64,000 nt of DNA from NCBI GenBank assembly GCA_021904315.1, contig CM038914.1:4154001-4218000 (forward strand). Direction: 5' to 3'. Under the pieces are notes generated by a model. That model was given only the letters and a program-made list of their open reading frames with translations, was not told the DNA's origin and did not search any database. Position numbers and translations under genes: made by a program. The stretch is from Sphagnum magellanicum. Taxonomy: Eukaryota; Streptophyta; Sphagnopsida; Sphagnales; Sphagnaceae. Shown in pieces: positions 12,601 to 24,151 of the stretch (position 1 is its first letter; the number at the start of each line of letters is the position of its first letter).

Positions 12601-13965
12601 AGCAGGGGTGAAGAAGGAGGAAGGAAGGAAGGGGGGTCTCTACCTATCAAGGCCGTATGTGGGCTCTTCCAGAAACAGCAAGTATGGGCATGAGAGCATG
12701 TGCACAGCTAAACTGAGCCGTTTCCTTTCCACTTGGGAGAGACCACCGGTTTCATGTGAGCACCCAATGCGGACACTCACCAGATCTTCCAAGTCCATCT
12801 CTGAAATGGATGCATCAACCCGGGAAAGCTTTTTGGAAAGAGGTAGCCCACTTGGGAGTTGCGAGAGAGCAGAATAGTAAAGAAGTTCACGAACTGTCAG
12901 TGATTCAATCAGTTCTTCATCTGGTCTTATGTATGCCTGCCATGGGCCCCAGAAAAACAAAACCAGACAGCCTTTGATCGTCAGGATTCCTCAATTCTGA
13001 TCAAGCAATTCAATGGATATCGAGATGGCTCAAAGAAACAAGCTTTCTTGATGCCGGTGAAACATATGGAGAAAGAAAGAAAAGGGTCCAGGAGCTTACA
13101 TATGTGCCATATGGAAGCCGTTGTCGGAAACCATTGAGCAGAATTTCTCCATACAATTTTGCATTCTTGGGAAGCTGGTCTGTTAAAGATCCCGAATCAA
13201 AATGCAACAGCAATTCAGCAGAAAGCAGAACAAAGAGTTTCCCACTAAACAGATGCAAATACAGACAACTCCAGATGACTCTGCAACCTCCAAGAAATGC
13301 CATTGTGTGTGCTTTCTTGCATAAAGAACAAATGGAGTTGAGGAGGAATAAATGAATTCAACAAGAAATTTGTGATCTCAAGTCATGTGCATTCTGCACC
13401 TACCTGCCAAAGCTTTCAACAAAGTTTTCTTCCCAGAACATGCAGGACCCATGATGGAGAGCACAGAACCCGGTCGAGCAAATCCAGTAGCACTCTTCAG
13501 TAGCTTTGTAGGAGCTTCTCCTCTTTTCCCACCATTCAATGTGACAGTCAGATCCCGCCATACAAGAGTTGCACCCTTCTCAGGTTTCTTTGGGTCCGGA
13601 GTTTCCATAGCATTACTTGGTGAGAATATTACAGCCCTCGGGATGTCCTGCAGGGTTGATGGTGGCACAGACATCATGGCAGATATATTGCTCTTTGAAA
13701 CTGGCTGATGGTCCTGCTGCTGCTGTGCTAGAAGAGGTAAGTACTTTGTGGGGGATTCTGGAGGCTGCATGAGCCGGTGGTGGCTTCCAGCTGCTGCTTG
13801 CAGATGGTCTCCATCAGATGACGGGCACCGAATCTCATGCTCTTGCATTGTGGTGCCTGCTAGGCCTAATGGACTACGACCCGGTCCCTGTTTTTTGTTT
13901 GCAGATTGTTGAACACTTGCAGATAAAAGGTCTGTTGCTGTTGTGGGTGACGATGCATCACCCAT
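9604..13965 (-). CDS. ABCG3: ABCG half-transporter, ABCG3/WBC3 type, 11 coding exons, atypical NBD
   Basis: This encodes a plasma-membrane-type ABC half-transporter (NBD then membrane domain) that would act as a dimer; the substrate is unknown. Exons, in transcript order: 13404-13965, 13100-13179, 12644-12936, 12192-12366, 11881-11994, 11606-11737, 11149-11340, 10786-10872, 10309-10587, 10020-10127, 9604-9867. All introns are GT-AG, 143-277 bp, with consistent phases, giving 761 residues. The start is the first ATG of exon 1, with A at -3 and G at +4. Residues 1-140 are a Gln/Ser/Pro-rich extension. Nucleotide-binding motifs: Walker A G173-T181 reads GPACSGKKT (Lys180 for the Mg-binding Ser); the Q-loop Gln is Pro219; the signature reads LSQVE (280-284); Walker B reads LLFLEEP (Glu304 for Asp); the H-loop His is Met337. 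LTVREL and the D-loop LD are kept. Six membrane helices lie at about 488-506, 519-538, 563-592, 600-625, 628-650 and 718-745. The exon 5-11 protein closely resembles Arabidopsis ABCG3 as I remember it (for example ELPKPVWTYP and GLLENEY). The subfamily name is less certain than the ABCG call. Confidence 0.92.
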
Positions 13966-13973
13966 CTTGGCAG

Positions 13974-14540
13974 CTGTTGCAAGAAAGAAAGAGAGAAAGA
14001 GATAGAGAGTTCAATTTGAGAGGAAACTGCAGAGCACCCCAAGTGAAGCAGAAGAAGAAGACTTGATTGCAAAACTGTCGCCTTCTACTTTCAGCATCCT
14101 GGCCACCAAATCCCCCAAGAACTTGTCAAGTCTAATGACAACAAGTTTGTGCAAGACTACAAACATAACACATTTCACAACATCCGTTGGAGAAGGAGAG
14201 AGAGAGAGCGCAAGAGAGACACAGAGTCACACACACATGCACATACACTGTATGAGAGGTCTTGTTTTTCTACAATGCTAGCAAACTTTGTTGTGGGTGT
14301 CTTCTCGCACACAACATCATCACAGCAAGCAACCGACACCCACTACAAAACAAGAAGAGTATAAGCTCTTACCATGTCGTAAAACAGCAACGAAGCTCAC
14401 ACAACAGAAAGAACCAAGAAGAAGCAGAAGAACAACACAGCACTAACAGCAGGAGAAAAACCCGGCACTAACAACAGCTCCCAAACACCTTGCAATCAAA
14501 GAAGAAGAAGAAGAAAGAAATTATGGCAGCAGAGACATAC
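13974..14540 (-). other. Probable 5' UTR intron of the ABCG gene
   Basis: Eight bases before the ABCG start codon lies a good acceptor (tttctttcttgcaacag on the minus strand, exon resuming at 13973). Upstream, a GCC/GAA-rich segment ends at 14541 with a GTATGT donor. Together they suggest a 567-bp intron in the leader. Reading across the donor unspliced would give a tiny upstream ORF starting just before 14541. Transcript data would be needed to confirm the junction. Confidence 0.4.
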
Positions 14541-14790
14541 CCATTATAGCCGCCGCTGCCGCCGCCTTCTTCTTCAACAGTCCGCTTGCAGTTTGTCACC
14601 TTTTGTATATTATATCGAAAAATGGGGGTGGAAGGAAGGTTCACGAACTTTTTTTGTTTCGTTTTTTGCTTTCAGCTGAGCTGCAAAATGTGTTGGAGAA
14701 TCCTCCTTTCTTTCAAGACACAAAAAAAACCACTCAAAGAATGACGCTCACGTAGTATATAAGTAGTACTAGTAGTCCTAAAATTCTTCC
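14541..14790 (-). promoter_or_regulatory. Likely leader and promoter region of the ABCG gene
   Basis: On the minus strand this is where a 5' UTR exon and core promoter are expected. Two TATA-like words are visible, one near 14605-14617 (ATATAATATAC) and one near 14753-14762 (TTATATAC). The second is followed by a TACGTGAG element resembling a G-box core. Which one, if either, is used cannot be told from sequence. Confidence 0.25.
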
Positions 14791-16373
14791 TCGTCCTCAC
14801 ACCAAAACAGCTTCATCTGCAAAACAAAACAGTGACCCACTTCAGGAACAGAAATACAGCAGCTGTTGGAGTGCAGCTGCATGTTTGCATGGACTGCAGT
14901 GCTCAAGCTACAAAGTCAAGGAACAGGAATCAAACAAACAATGCAGCTGGCTGCTTATAACAAAAAAGCCAGAGAAAAACAGGAAAAAAAAAAGAAAAAA
15001 GACAAAAGATGCAATGGTAGCTACAACAAAATCCCCAAAGAGACAGAGAGAAGAAGAAGAAGAAGAAAGAATGATACAACAGTAGCAACAACAAATTTCC
15101 ACAGAGCAAAAGGAGAAAGAAAACTGATGCAACAGTACAAAAGTGGCAACAACAAAAACTGAGAGAGAGAGAGAGAAAGAGAAGAAGAAGAAGCAGCAGC
15201 AGCAGCGCTCAGCTGATGCAAAAGTGGGAAAAACAAAATTTGAGAGAGAAGAGAACAAGAAAGAAAAACAAGAACAAGAAGCTAATGAAGCAAAATGGCA
15301 ACAAGAATAAAATTCCTGGGAGGGAAGAGCTGCAGCAGCTCATGCAACTTGCAACCAAAATTCCTTACCAAAAAAGCTTGACAACAAGACAGTAGTAGTA
15401 ATTATGAAAAAGCTGTTTCTTCTTAGACTTCTACCAACTCCTCCTCCTTCTCCTCCTCCTGTCAGCTGCTGCTGCTGCTGCTTTGCAGCTTGCATGCACT
15501 TGTTGTACCCTCCTCCTCCTCCTCCTGCTCCTCCTCCTCCTGAGTCTGCTTCCCTCCCAGGGCTCCTCACTCACCACTGTGCAGTGAGATTTGTGTAAGG
15601 ATATGTGTATGTCAGCAGCAACAGCAATCAGCAACAGCAGGCTTTTTTGTTCTTGTTCTTGTTCTTGTCCACAACTAGTAGTGTGTTAGTGATTCTGGAA
15701 ATTTCTCTTCTCCCCAGCAGCAAGAACAAACAACAAACAACAAACACTCTCTAGCCTAAACCCACAAACCCCTTTTTTAAATTTAAAATGTGTTTTTTGG
15801 CAATTTTCTTCAACACTTCTCTTCTCTCTCCAAAATCTTCTCTTTGATGAAGAGTGGCATTTTCCAGAAAATACCATTTGGTATCTTTTCCAATCCAATT
15901 GTGCATTCTATCATTGAGGATCGGTTTAGATCTTTCTTTTGGGGGTTTTTTTTTTTTCTTCTTCTTCTTTTTTTTCTTTTTTGGGTGGGTTGCCTTGGTT
16001 TTTGGCATTTGATCCATCATCCAACAAGAGGGATGGGATGGAAGGGGTAAGTCGGTGGGGATGGAGGGGGGGAGAGAGGCTGGGCTGTCTCCAAGCTTCA
16101 ACTAGGTACCATTTGTAGGAGTGAGTAGAGATTTGTTTGTTTTTTGGGGTTTTCTTTGGTAGAGTATTAAAAAATAGTTGTGAAGGTTTGATGACACTCT
16201 CTGAATTCAACACTGTGTGAATTGAATGAAAGCTCCTCCCACTCCCCCCCCCATTATGGCTCAAGTATTAAGAAACTCAACATTGAATTGCAAAATTTCC
16301 ATTGCCATTTATTGAACTTTTCTACAAACCTCCTCCAATACCTCAACTCCTCAAGGTTTATATAAAAGAGCGA

Positions 16374-16377
<4 letters not shown>
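14791..16377. other. Gene-free, microsatellite-rich upstream region
   Basis: Strand-asymmetric low-complexity sequence: the plus strand is purine-rich (gaa and aag runs) from about 14940 to 15290, then pyrimidine-rich (ctc and ctg runs) to about 15560. Several 60-115-codon frames here are by-products of the repeats, such as poly-Ser, poly-Phe or poly-Arg. No gene is supportable. A TATATAAAAG word occurs on the plus strand near 16360. Confidence 0.55.
15438..15542. repeat. CTC/CTG trinucleotide microsatellites
   Basis: Runs of ctc at about 15438-15460 and 15510-15542 flank a ctg run at about 15465-15482. These are simple repeats in the region upstream of the ABCG gene. Confidence 0.9.

Positions 16378-16406
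<29 letters not shown>
16378..16406. repeat. GA dinucleotide microsatellite
   Basis: About 14 GA units with one interruption near the left edge. Confidence 0.95.
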
Positions 16407-16409
<3 letters not shown>

Positions 16410-16570
16410 GAGGCTATAGCAAGAGAAAGTTGATAACAATAGTGGGTGGGACTTTGGCCAAATCCCCATCCAAAGAATCAATCCAAATTTTGGGCAAATT
16501 TGAAAATGTTTTTGGTTGTCAATTGGAATACCTAGGCTACTAATTTCTATGCTGGAATCATAACAAGATA

Positions 16571-16593
16571 GAGAGAGAGAGAGAGAGAGAGAG
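16571..16593. repeat. GA dinucleotide microsatellite
   Basis: About 11 GA units, roughly 170 bases from the previous GA tract. Confidence 0.95.
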
Positions 16594-16740
16594 CATAGTG
16601 GGGAGTGAAAATCCCTATTTGATTTTATGCAATTGGTGCTAGTCTGAAATATCTGCCCCTTTCCTTCAAGGAAGGAGGAGTAGTGGTTTTATTATTATTA
16701 TTATATTATAATAAATTTTTAATTCCCCATATTTTTGAGG

Positions 16741-16935
16741 TGGGTTAGTTGGTGATTGATCCACAAGAAGACTTTGCCAAATTTGTCTGCAGGTCAGAGA
16801 GGAAAGTAGAAAAGTATAGGAATTGTGCTATATAGTTTTGGCTATATTCTAGAATGTATTGTCTAAATATGGTGATTTAAAAAAAAACAATCCTCATAAT
16901 GTGATTGATTTTGGGCCAATTTTGTCCCCCAAAAA
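16741..16935 (+). repeat. Dispersed repeat family A, copy 1
   Basis: Contains the family signature: ccacaaga, then gccaaatttg, then ggtcagagaggaaagtag, then gctata, then attgtcta about 60-70 bases on. The order and spacing match the copies at 34981-35200 and 40615-40735 and, more distantly, 62742-62900. No ORF is present. The class is unknown; a short non-autonomous element is likely. Confidence 0.75.
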
Positions 16936-18489
16936 AACTTGGCTTTGTATATGTTGCACTGCCTTCTTAGTACTATTTTATTTGCAGGTTTGGGTTTCAA
17001 TTTTAAGTTAGCAATTTTGAATTTATGAACAGATACATATAAATATTTTCTGAAGAATTTTTACTTCCTATATTAGGCTAGCCAAGAGTTTTGCAATTGG
17101 AAGCATGGCTATCAATTTGCAAGAAAAATGGGCCTCCCCACCCTCACTCAAGAACATAGAGTTTGGGTGATCACTATTAAATGTCACAATAGCAATGGGA
17201 TTCTTTTTTTAATTAAAAAAAAATTCACCACATTGTAGGTCAAACAAACCAAGGCTTGTGAAATAAATGGTGGCAGTGGTTTTCTCCCCACCATGGATGT
17301 GTCCCTGGGTGAAAAACAAAAGAGGTCCAACAAGTGTTGTAACTTGTGGAAGGCTGGCCTGGCTATTGTTGCAACCCTAAACCAGCAACCTACATGAATG
17401 GGTAAACCATGGTGAAAAACAAAACCTCGAACTATTTTGGGTTGGGTTGATTCTAAACATTATAAATAACCCATCCCTAGACTGAATAGGTAGGGGTGTT
17501 CTTAGGAAGGGCTCTTTAGTCTAGGCCCAAAATAGTGATAGCCAATATTAGGAATAAAATTTCCATGCAACCAAATGAGAAGTCATATCATGAAGGAGGC
17601 CTCCCCTTTGTTTTCTTAGGGTCTCTTAAGTCCAAATTTAACATTTGCCTTTGATTAGGTCTCTACCAGAGCTTACTCAAGAAGGTGAAGATAGTACCAC
17701 CAGAGTAGGTTTAAAAAAGCTCTGAACAAAATGGGTGTTTCTTCAGTTGACTTCTGCCAATCAAATCAACAAAACTGTGACCTAAATATATTCATTGGAA
17801 TTGGTGTGTGCACTGCATGCACTACTAGGTAGGCACTTGTCAGAAAGAACCTGCCACATTATTATGTATGTATGTATGTATGTATGTATGTATGTATGGA
17901 CTCTTGTGTGCAAGGGGAAGAAGAGAGTCCAAGGTTTTTGAACCTCACCCAACTCAAGAAAGAAAAATATATAATGTGTTTTGTGGGAAGCAAATGATGA
18001 GAAGTTCAAGAATTTGTTGGGCACAAAAAAATCATATACCTACTACCCTACTTACTACTTACATACCAAATAATGTAGTAGTAGTAGTAGTAGTAGAGTA
18101 TCATGGCAAGTTCAAACCTTTCAGTTTTGAATTATTATATTTTATTTTGAAGATTCCATGTCCAAAAAAAATTGTTTTCAGAAATTAATTTTATTGAAAA
18201 ATTTCCAGTAAATTCATTTTTTGAGGGAAACAAATTTATGTTTTTTTGAAAATTTCAATCAGTTTTTGAAAAACAATATATGATTAGGCTAAGTGTGGAA
18301 GCTGCCAAGGTAGGGTTGTGGGTACTTACTTACTAGTCAGGAGTTGTGACAGCTTCTAGTCTGAAGTTTGGATTATGCCTTTATTTTATGGCAGGACTGG
18401 TGTCCAGTTTCCCAGAGCAGCAGCAGCAGCAGCAGGCAAATATACAAATGTTTGGCAGGTTTAGAATTATTGGTAAATAAATAAATATG
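16936..18489. other. Gene-free stretch with simple repeats
   Basis: No gene is supportable. It holds a TATG array (17863-17898), a GTA run near 18077-18098 and an AGC run near 18416-18434. Confidence 0.55.
17863..17898. repeat. TATG tetranucleotide microsatellite
   Basis: Nine consecutive perfect tetranucleotide units. Confidence 0.95.
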
Positions 18490-18860
18490 TTTACAATTGA
18501 TAAATATCGAATTGGAATTGAGTCTGATTTTTGGAATTGGTTCCAGAAATTAAAATCAAAATTTTCTTTTCTTTTAAAGAAGTAGATTCCCAATTTCATT
18601 CTGGTGTGAAATCATAACAGGAACCTTTTTTTTTTTAAAATTTGAGGGAAAAAAAAATACTAGAACTGGGGACTAACCAGAGGTTAACCAGCAATTAGCC
18701 ACCAGACCAACCCAGAATAACCCAAAACCAGCTCTGATTTTCAAACCCAAATCAAAATCAAAACCAGAATTTACTTTTTTTTTTTTTTTTTTTTTGTGGG
18801 AAGAATCAGACCCAGAACTGGATTCTTGATTCCATTTATGTGTGAAAGAACCCAAACCAT
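18490..18860. repeat. Dispersed repeat family D, copy 1
   Basis: Shares a string of words with 32190-32600, such as ctggaattg or tggaattgag, tctgatttttggaat, aaccaga and agaactgg, in a similar order. It contains a 21-T run at 18775-18795. The relationship is diverged and judged by eye. Confidence 0.5.
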
Positions 18861-18876
18861 TCTAATGTCTTTTTAA

Positions 18877-18970
18877 GTGTTGGGCAGTACCTCTGGTAAG
18901 TGATCTAGATGGTTTAAGTCTTACCACCTCTGGTAAGACTTAAACTAGAACCATAGGTACTACCCAACAC
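18877..18970. repeat. Two-part foldback hairpin
   Basis: An inner stem of 15 perfect base pairs (18912-18926 with 18931-18945) has a four-base loop. An outer stem of about 15 pairs with one mismatch joins 18877-18892 to 18955-18970. This could be a MITE remnant or a hairpin transcript; nothing marks it as a known miRNA. Confidence 0.75.
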
Positions 18971-19121
18971 TGTTGTTATATATATCTGATAGTGAGACTT
19001 GTATAGCCTTGGTATATGAAACTGGTATTACCTCAAGTCCTTTACCAAGCAAGTATTGGTAACTAGGCTATGTAGTAGTTGTAGTAGTAGTACCTTAGGT
19101 CCCAACTAGGCAAGTACTGGT

Positions 19122-19158
19122 ACCAGATAGGTATTGCCTCAGGTCATACCTATCTGGT
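19122..19158. repeat. 12-bp inverted repeat hairpin
   Basis: Perfect arms accagataggta (19122-19133) and tacctatctggt (19147-19158) with a 13-base loop, close to the hairpin at 18877-18970. The whole 18.88-19.2 kb stretch is rich in ggta/tacc words. Confidence 0.8.
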
Positions 19159-19287
19159 GGGTTCTCTCATGAGCTGATGCCAGGACCAGTATCAGTCTAT
19201 ATACCCAAGGTTCCAGCCTGGTGCCCACTAACACTGGTTAGAACTTGAGTTGTGTGATTTGATTTGATTCCCAAAAGGCAACATTAA

Positions 19288-19677
19288 TTAACAAGGGGTG
19301 TGTCACACTGTATAGCCTTGCCATTTACATTAAAAAGTATTATCTTATTAAGGCAAAAGAAGAATAATTATGGAAACTCAAATATTTCACAGTACAAAAA
19401 AATATAATCTTCAAAAAAATCCTTTCCCTAACAGAAACCAAAAATCCTTCCTAAAAGAAACCAAAACCCTTCCCCAAAAGAAACCAAAATCCTTCAAGAT
19501 AATTTTTATTACTCCGTAACTAATTTCAAGTTTCAACACAAGCCAAAATATCATCTTTCAAAAATCTTCATCTAGAAATAAGACCTACTTACCTAGGGGC
19601 CAAAATCCATTAATAAGCTATTATTTATTATACAATATAATGAATCTAAAAACACAAATATCCCAAGGCAAGGCCAA
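19288..19677. mobile_element. Non-autonomous element, family E, copy 1
   Basis: This ~390-bp segment is repeated in reverse orientation at 24539-24850. The two agree over long stretches, including aaatatttgagtttccata and gatattttggcttgtgttg read in the strand of copy 2. Near the ends are inverted words agccttgcc and ggcaaggc, and one end carries gtgacacacccc. This copy has an internal three-fold repeat of about 24 bp around agaaaccaaaa (19430-19495). No ORF is present. It is a MITE-like element or an LTR fragment. Confidence 0.7.
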
Positions 19678-22140
19678 TAAATATTAAGTTTGGATTAAAA
19701 TATTAAGTTAATAATGAGTGAGGGAGGAGGATCCCTGAGTAAGAGGGAGAGAATTCATTCACCAAGTTGGAAACAAAAAAAATTGAATTCATCACTTTAA
19801 GATGAAGAAGAACTAACTCATGTCATTTAAAAGAGAGAAACAGCATTTTGGGAAAGTGATCTTGAGAAATAGGAAATGATATCTTGAGGAAATAGCAAAA
19901 CTTAGAAAACTCATCTTGGCAAAATAAGAGAGCATTTTGGGTATTCCATAAGAAAGTCCTATGCTGCATTTGCAAAGCAAGAATTGAATTTGAATCCAGG
20001 GTGATGGGGCTTTTGGTTGGGTTAGTTGTTTGTGTGTGTGTGTGTGTGTGGGGATGTGAGCTTTGTAAGTTTTCATTACAAGTACAATGACAATTAACAC
20101 TCTGCTATAATAAAGGGGAGAGTTTCTTAAACCTTCTATACACTAGAATATCCCAAGGAGATCTAAATGCAGCATTCAAAGTTGTTGTCATTGATACACA
20201 AATCAACACCAGCTACTAATACCCACTACTAATTAATAATTTGTCATTATTGGGTCAGGAGAAGGATTGCACAGTTCACCAAGCTCACTAGTATAGTTAC
20301 CGTTGTGTAGGCCAGGAGATTGATGCATCATGACTCTTCTTGCTTGATCAATGATGATGATGACTCATGATCAGGTTGTTGTTGTTTGATCTTCTTACCG
20401 TTTCTCCCTCCTCCCCCCTCTCCCCCAAACCATTTTCACAACTCTCTATAAACGGTGTTTTCATGATCTGACAACAATTTTTTGTAATAGTGAAGGACAA
20501 ATCAGCTTCAAAACTGCTTGCTCCCATTTTTCAATTAGACACAAAAAACAGAATTATAAAACAAATCTCTGGCCTAACTCTGTCACCCTTTGCAGTGGAA
20601 GATTGGAAGCTGTGATTTTGAAAGGTTGTTTAGGGACTGTTTTTTTTTTGGTCAATCTCAGATCTTTCACATTCTTTCTTTGCCATCTCTGTTCTTGATT
20701 AATTTTGTTTACTGATCTCAGATCTTTACATCTTCCTACTGCTGATATTTTATTCAATCAACAATCCAACACTTGGGAGGATGTGGAACTTGGAACACAA
20801 ATAAATAGCCGCATCCAAAAGAAAACCAAGAAAACCAGGGTGGGTCCTCACCCTGGTTTTGCAGTGTACTATTTTTCTCTTTGCAATGGACTTGTCCTTT
20901 GTGTCAGAAGAAGGAAAGAAAAGGAAAAAAACCCAAACAAAGGACATCTGGTTTGCTTCTGGTTGCACAAAATTGCAATTGGGTACTTACAGAGTTTATT
21001 ACCTCAGGAGTGCGGTGCAAGAAGCAACATTTTTGTCAATAAGGTTCTTTTGCGCATTCTAACATACAAATTTATAAAGAACATGTATTTCTTTCCAGGA
21101 ATGAAAACTATCTGCCTACAGTTGTTGTTCTATCATCTGCTTCTTCTATATCAGTTAACCCCAGAGCTGAACTTGAAACATAAACCCGACACTTTTTACT
21201 ACTCTGAATCCAAGGGAGTGAAGTGGCCTAGAGACAACATTCAGCCCCCCTACCACTACTGTTTAAAAATTCATAACTAAGTTAAACGATATTCAAAAAA
21301 TGTGATTCCACTTGGATGGAGATGTGAATCAACTTTGCACTGTTTCAGTCACACTGCTTTTTTCAACAGTTTGTGATGCTCCTACCAACTTTACTTACTC
21401 ACAGTGAATCATTTTGTTTTATGCTGTTCTCAAAGTCATCTGCTTGCTAACTTACTTTACCTGTGGCATCAATCCAAGCTCAGTCATGAGGAGACATCAA
21501 TCATGAGCCAAACAAAATTATGCCCATGAAACCCAATAAATGTGCATAGATCTCTTTGAGTCTTGAAGGAAAATTTATTCGAGAGAAAAGAACATATAAA
21601 ATTCTTGTCCAGAACAAACTCCTTGCCTCTTTCTTCACCACAAATATGACAATAAATTATTAGTCAACCACTAAACCACATCAATAAGTAGGGGATAGTA
21701 GAGACTAGTGAGTGAATTATGTGCAAAATAAATACCAGTCTCGGCCGGTTCTTTGAACTTTTAAAGAATCACGAGCCTAGTTCCAATTCTTTAAATATTT
21801 CAAAATCAAAGAACTGTCAATTCTGATCATTTCAAAAATCTCAAAGAACTGGCAGTTTTCATCAAACAATCAGAGGTTTCTCTGGCTCGTTCTTTGACTT
21901 TGGAAATTTGATGATCATACTCATATTCCCAAGACCTGGTTCTTTGAAAACTTTGGGAATCGACAGATGTGTGTGTGTATATATATGGGTTGATAACCAG
22001 TGGGTATTTATATCTCGGTTTGAGAGCCACCCAACACTGGTAAATATGGCTTCTGAATTTCAAGCTGTGAATCCTTTGTGCTTGCACTTGGGTATATACT
22101 GCCACTTTCATGAATTGTTTGCTCGCCAGCCTTTGAAACC
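19678..22140. other. Gene-free stretch, slightly less AT-rich
   Basis: A 191-codon open frame spans 20705-21280 on the plus strand, but its first in-frame ATG is at 21083 and the product matches nothing I know. A TG run occupies about 20030-20050. Splice-like sites exist but do not assemble into a gene. Fragments at 21740-21960 repeat the words ggttctttgaa and aaagaactg in both orientations. Confidence 0.45.
20831..20860. repeat. Perfect 12-bp hairpin with 6-base loop
   Basis: Arms aaaaccagggtg (20831-20842) and caccctggtttt (20849-20860) are perfect reverse complements around ggtcct. Confidence 0.9.
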
Positions 22141-22166
22141 TTAAACCCTAAACCTAAACCCTAAAC
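22141..22166. repeat. Interstitial telomere-like motif
   Basis: About three to four slightly imperfect ccctaaa units, the plant-type telomere repeat in C-rich orientation. Confidence 0.7.
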
Positions 22167-24151
22167 AAAGTTCAAAACCAAAACCTAACCTCTCAACAAC
22201 AAAGCAAGCAGAGCAATTAGCCAAGATTGATGAGGGAGCAGTAAGGTTGATTAAGTAAATGTTGACTAATTAGGTCTTGTTTTGTAGTTGTTGTGGGTTA
22301 ATTAAGATCATTACATACTTCATAAACTCTATAAACTGAAATTGGAACATTTTAAACTCATCTCATCTGACTTATGACAGTTTAACATTTTCAATATTCA
22401 ATTCAAAATTGTGACAATATTGTGACTCAACAATATCGCAACAATATTCAACATTCACAAAAAATTCAATATCTCCCACACCTTAGGTCTAAAAATTTCC
22501 AAATCAGCTTCATTAAATCCTACTCACTGAGGGCTTTCCGGGAATATCAAGACCATACCAAGACCATGGCCAAATTCCCATGTAATGTTTAGTTTTGATT
22601 TATATGAATTTTTCAGAAAAAAATTGTTCAATATTCAATAACTTCTCCAATGTAGGTTGAAACATTACAAAGCCAACTCAATGCACCCCCATTCATTGAG
22701 TGCTTTCCAATGGTACCAATAGCATGGCAAGAGGCACTGTGGTTTGGGAGATCTCAACATGACAAACAATACAAATAACCAAACTACTTTCATAGATAGA
22801 TATGAAGGGAACTTTATTGCCAAAACATCCCCTTTTGTAAATACGATATTTCTTATGGTAACTTTTATGTTGTAGTAGCTTGGAAAAGTTCAATAACAAA
22901 TAATTGTGAGTGAAAAATTCAACAATTTTGAGAAATTCTCAAGATATATTGTTGAATATTTTTGAAATAAAAGTCAATAATTTTAAATATATTTTAAATT
23001 AGGTTCCTGAAATTAAGTTCATGAAGTTATTAACTGCAATGGATGAATGAATTGTCATGAATTTAACAATATTATGGTTGGATTGTCAAAAACATTAAAA
23101 GTTTCCCCAAAGAATGCTGATTATTTTATTAAATTTTTTAATGATTATGTCAAAATCTTAGGAAAGAAAATTAAACATTCAACAACAAATCATTGAACAT
23201 GCCAAGCTACTATGGTATTCAGAGTTTTACAACAACAAAAAATATTGAATACAAAAAAAAAATTGCAAGCTTGTGTAAGAACTTTAAAAATATTGTTACA
23301 TGACCTAAACCATAAGGCATTAAAAGATGACTAGATCCCAAAATTCAACATGACATTGCATTATAAAAAAACCTCACACAAGATTAGTTCAAACCAATTT
23401 TGGCAAGTTCTTGATTTCAAATTGGTCTAGGTCCAAGTTCTAGGTTAGGTCTTAGGGTATTCACATTAACATTTGTTGTTGGAAAACCCATTGAAACTCA
23501 ACCAAGGAACAAGCCTTTTTAAAAATTGACTTAAAATCTGAATTGGGGTGTTATCCCTTTTCAAACAAGGTCAAGTTCTTTAAGTACATAAGTACATCTT
23601 TTTAAATAATATATTAAAAACTTGACCCGACCTTTTATGCAAGTCGTTAATGGTTCATGATACATAGGTAACATTACACGTTCCTTATCTTGGATCATGT
23701 AATATTACCTATGTACCATAAAAATTAGTATCATGACCAAATTAGAGGTTTCATTGAAAACTTTAAAAGTTTCAAAATTGCAATCAAAGGTTTTTAAAAA
23801 ACTAAGAATTGGGCAACATTATAAGATAAAAACACCAATTTAAAACACTTCAAGGTTTTGAGAAAGATCATCATTTGAATTGAGATCTATTGTTCTACAT
23901 CCCAAAAATGCAATGTAGTGTAGTCCATTTTTGGGCATCCTATTATACTCTAGATCACTCAATTCCATCAAGGAATGAACAAGATACAACCCCCCAAAAG
24001 TCAAGGGGGCCCTTGCCTTAAAAAATTCTTTCCCAATCATCACATGCCCTTATTTTCAAACATTTAATTCCCTACTAATGCACATTCCAAAGTTGACAAA
24101 TGGTTAGCATATTGTATCCCTATTTCAAAAGATCTCAAACCAATACTGTAG
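22167..24151. other. Gene-free AT-rich stretch
   Basis: No gene is supportable. It includes one inverted repeat, listed separately at 23661-23715. Confidence 0.6.
23661..23715. repeat. 18-bp inverted repeat
   Basis: Arms tacataggtaacattaca (23661-23678) and tgtaatattacctatgta (23698-23715) are reverse complements with one mismatch, around a 19-base loop. Confidence 0.8.

Noticed and set aside
12640..13355. Several plus-strand frames across the ABCG exons
   Set aside because: They lie antisense to coding exons with recognised ABCG motifs and show no motif of their own.
14908..15634. Poly-Ser, poly-Phe and poly-Arg frames of 60-116 codons
   Set aside because: They are products of trinucleotide microsatellites read in different frames.
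20705..21280. 191-codon plus-strand open frame as a gene
   Set aside because: It opens without an ATG; the first in-frame ATG leaves only about 65 codons. The sequence resembles no family and the composition is repeat-like.
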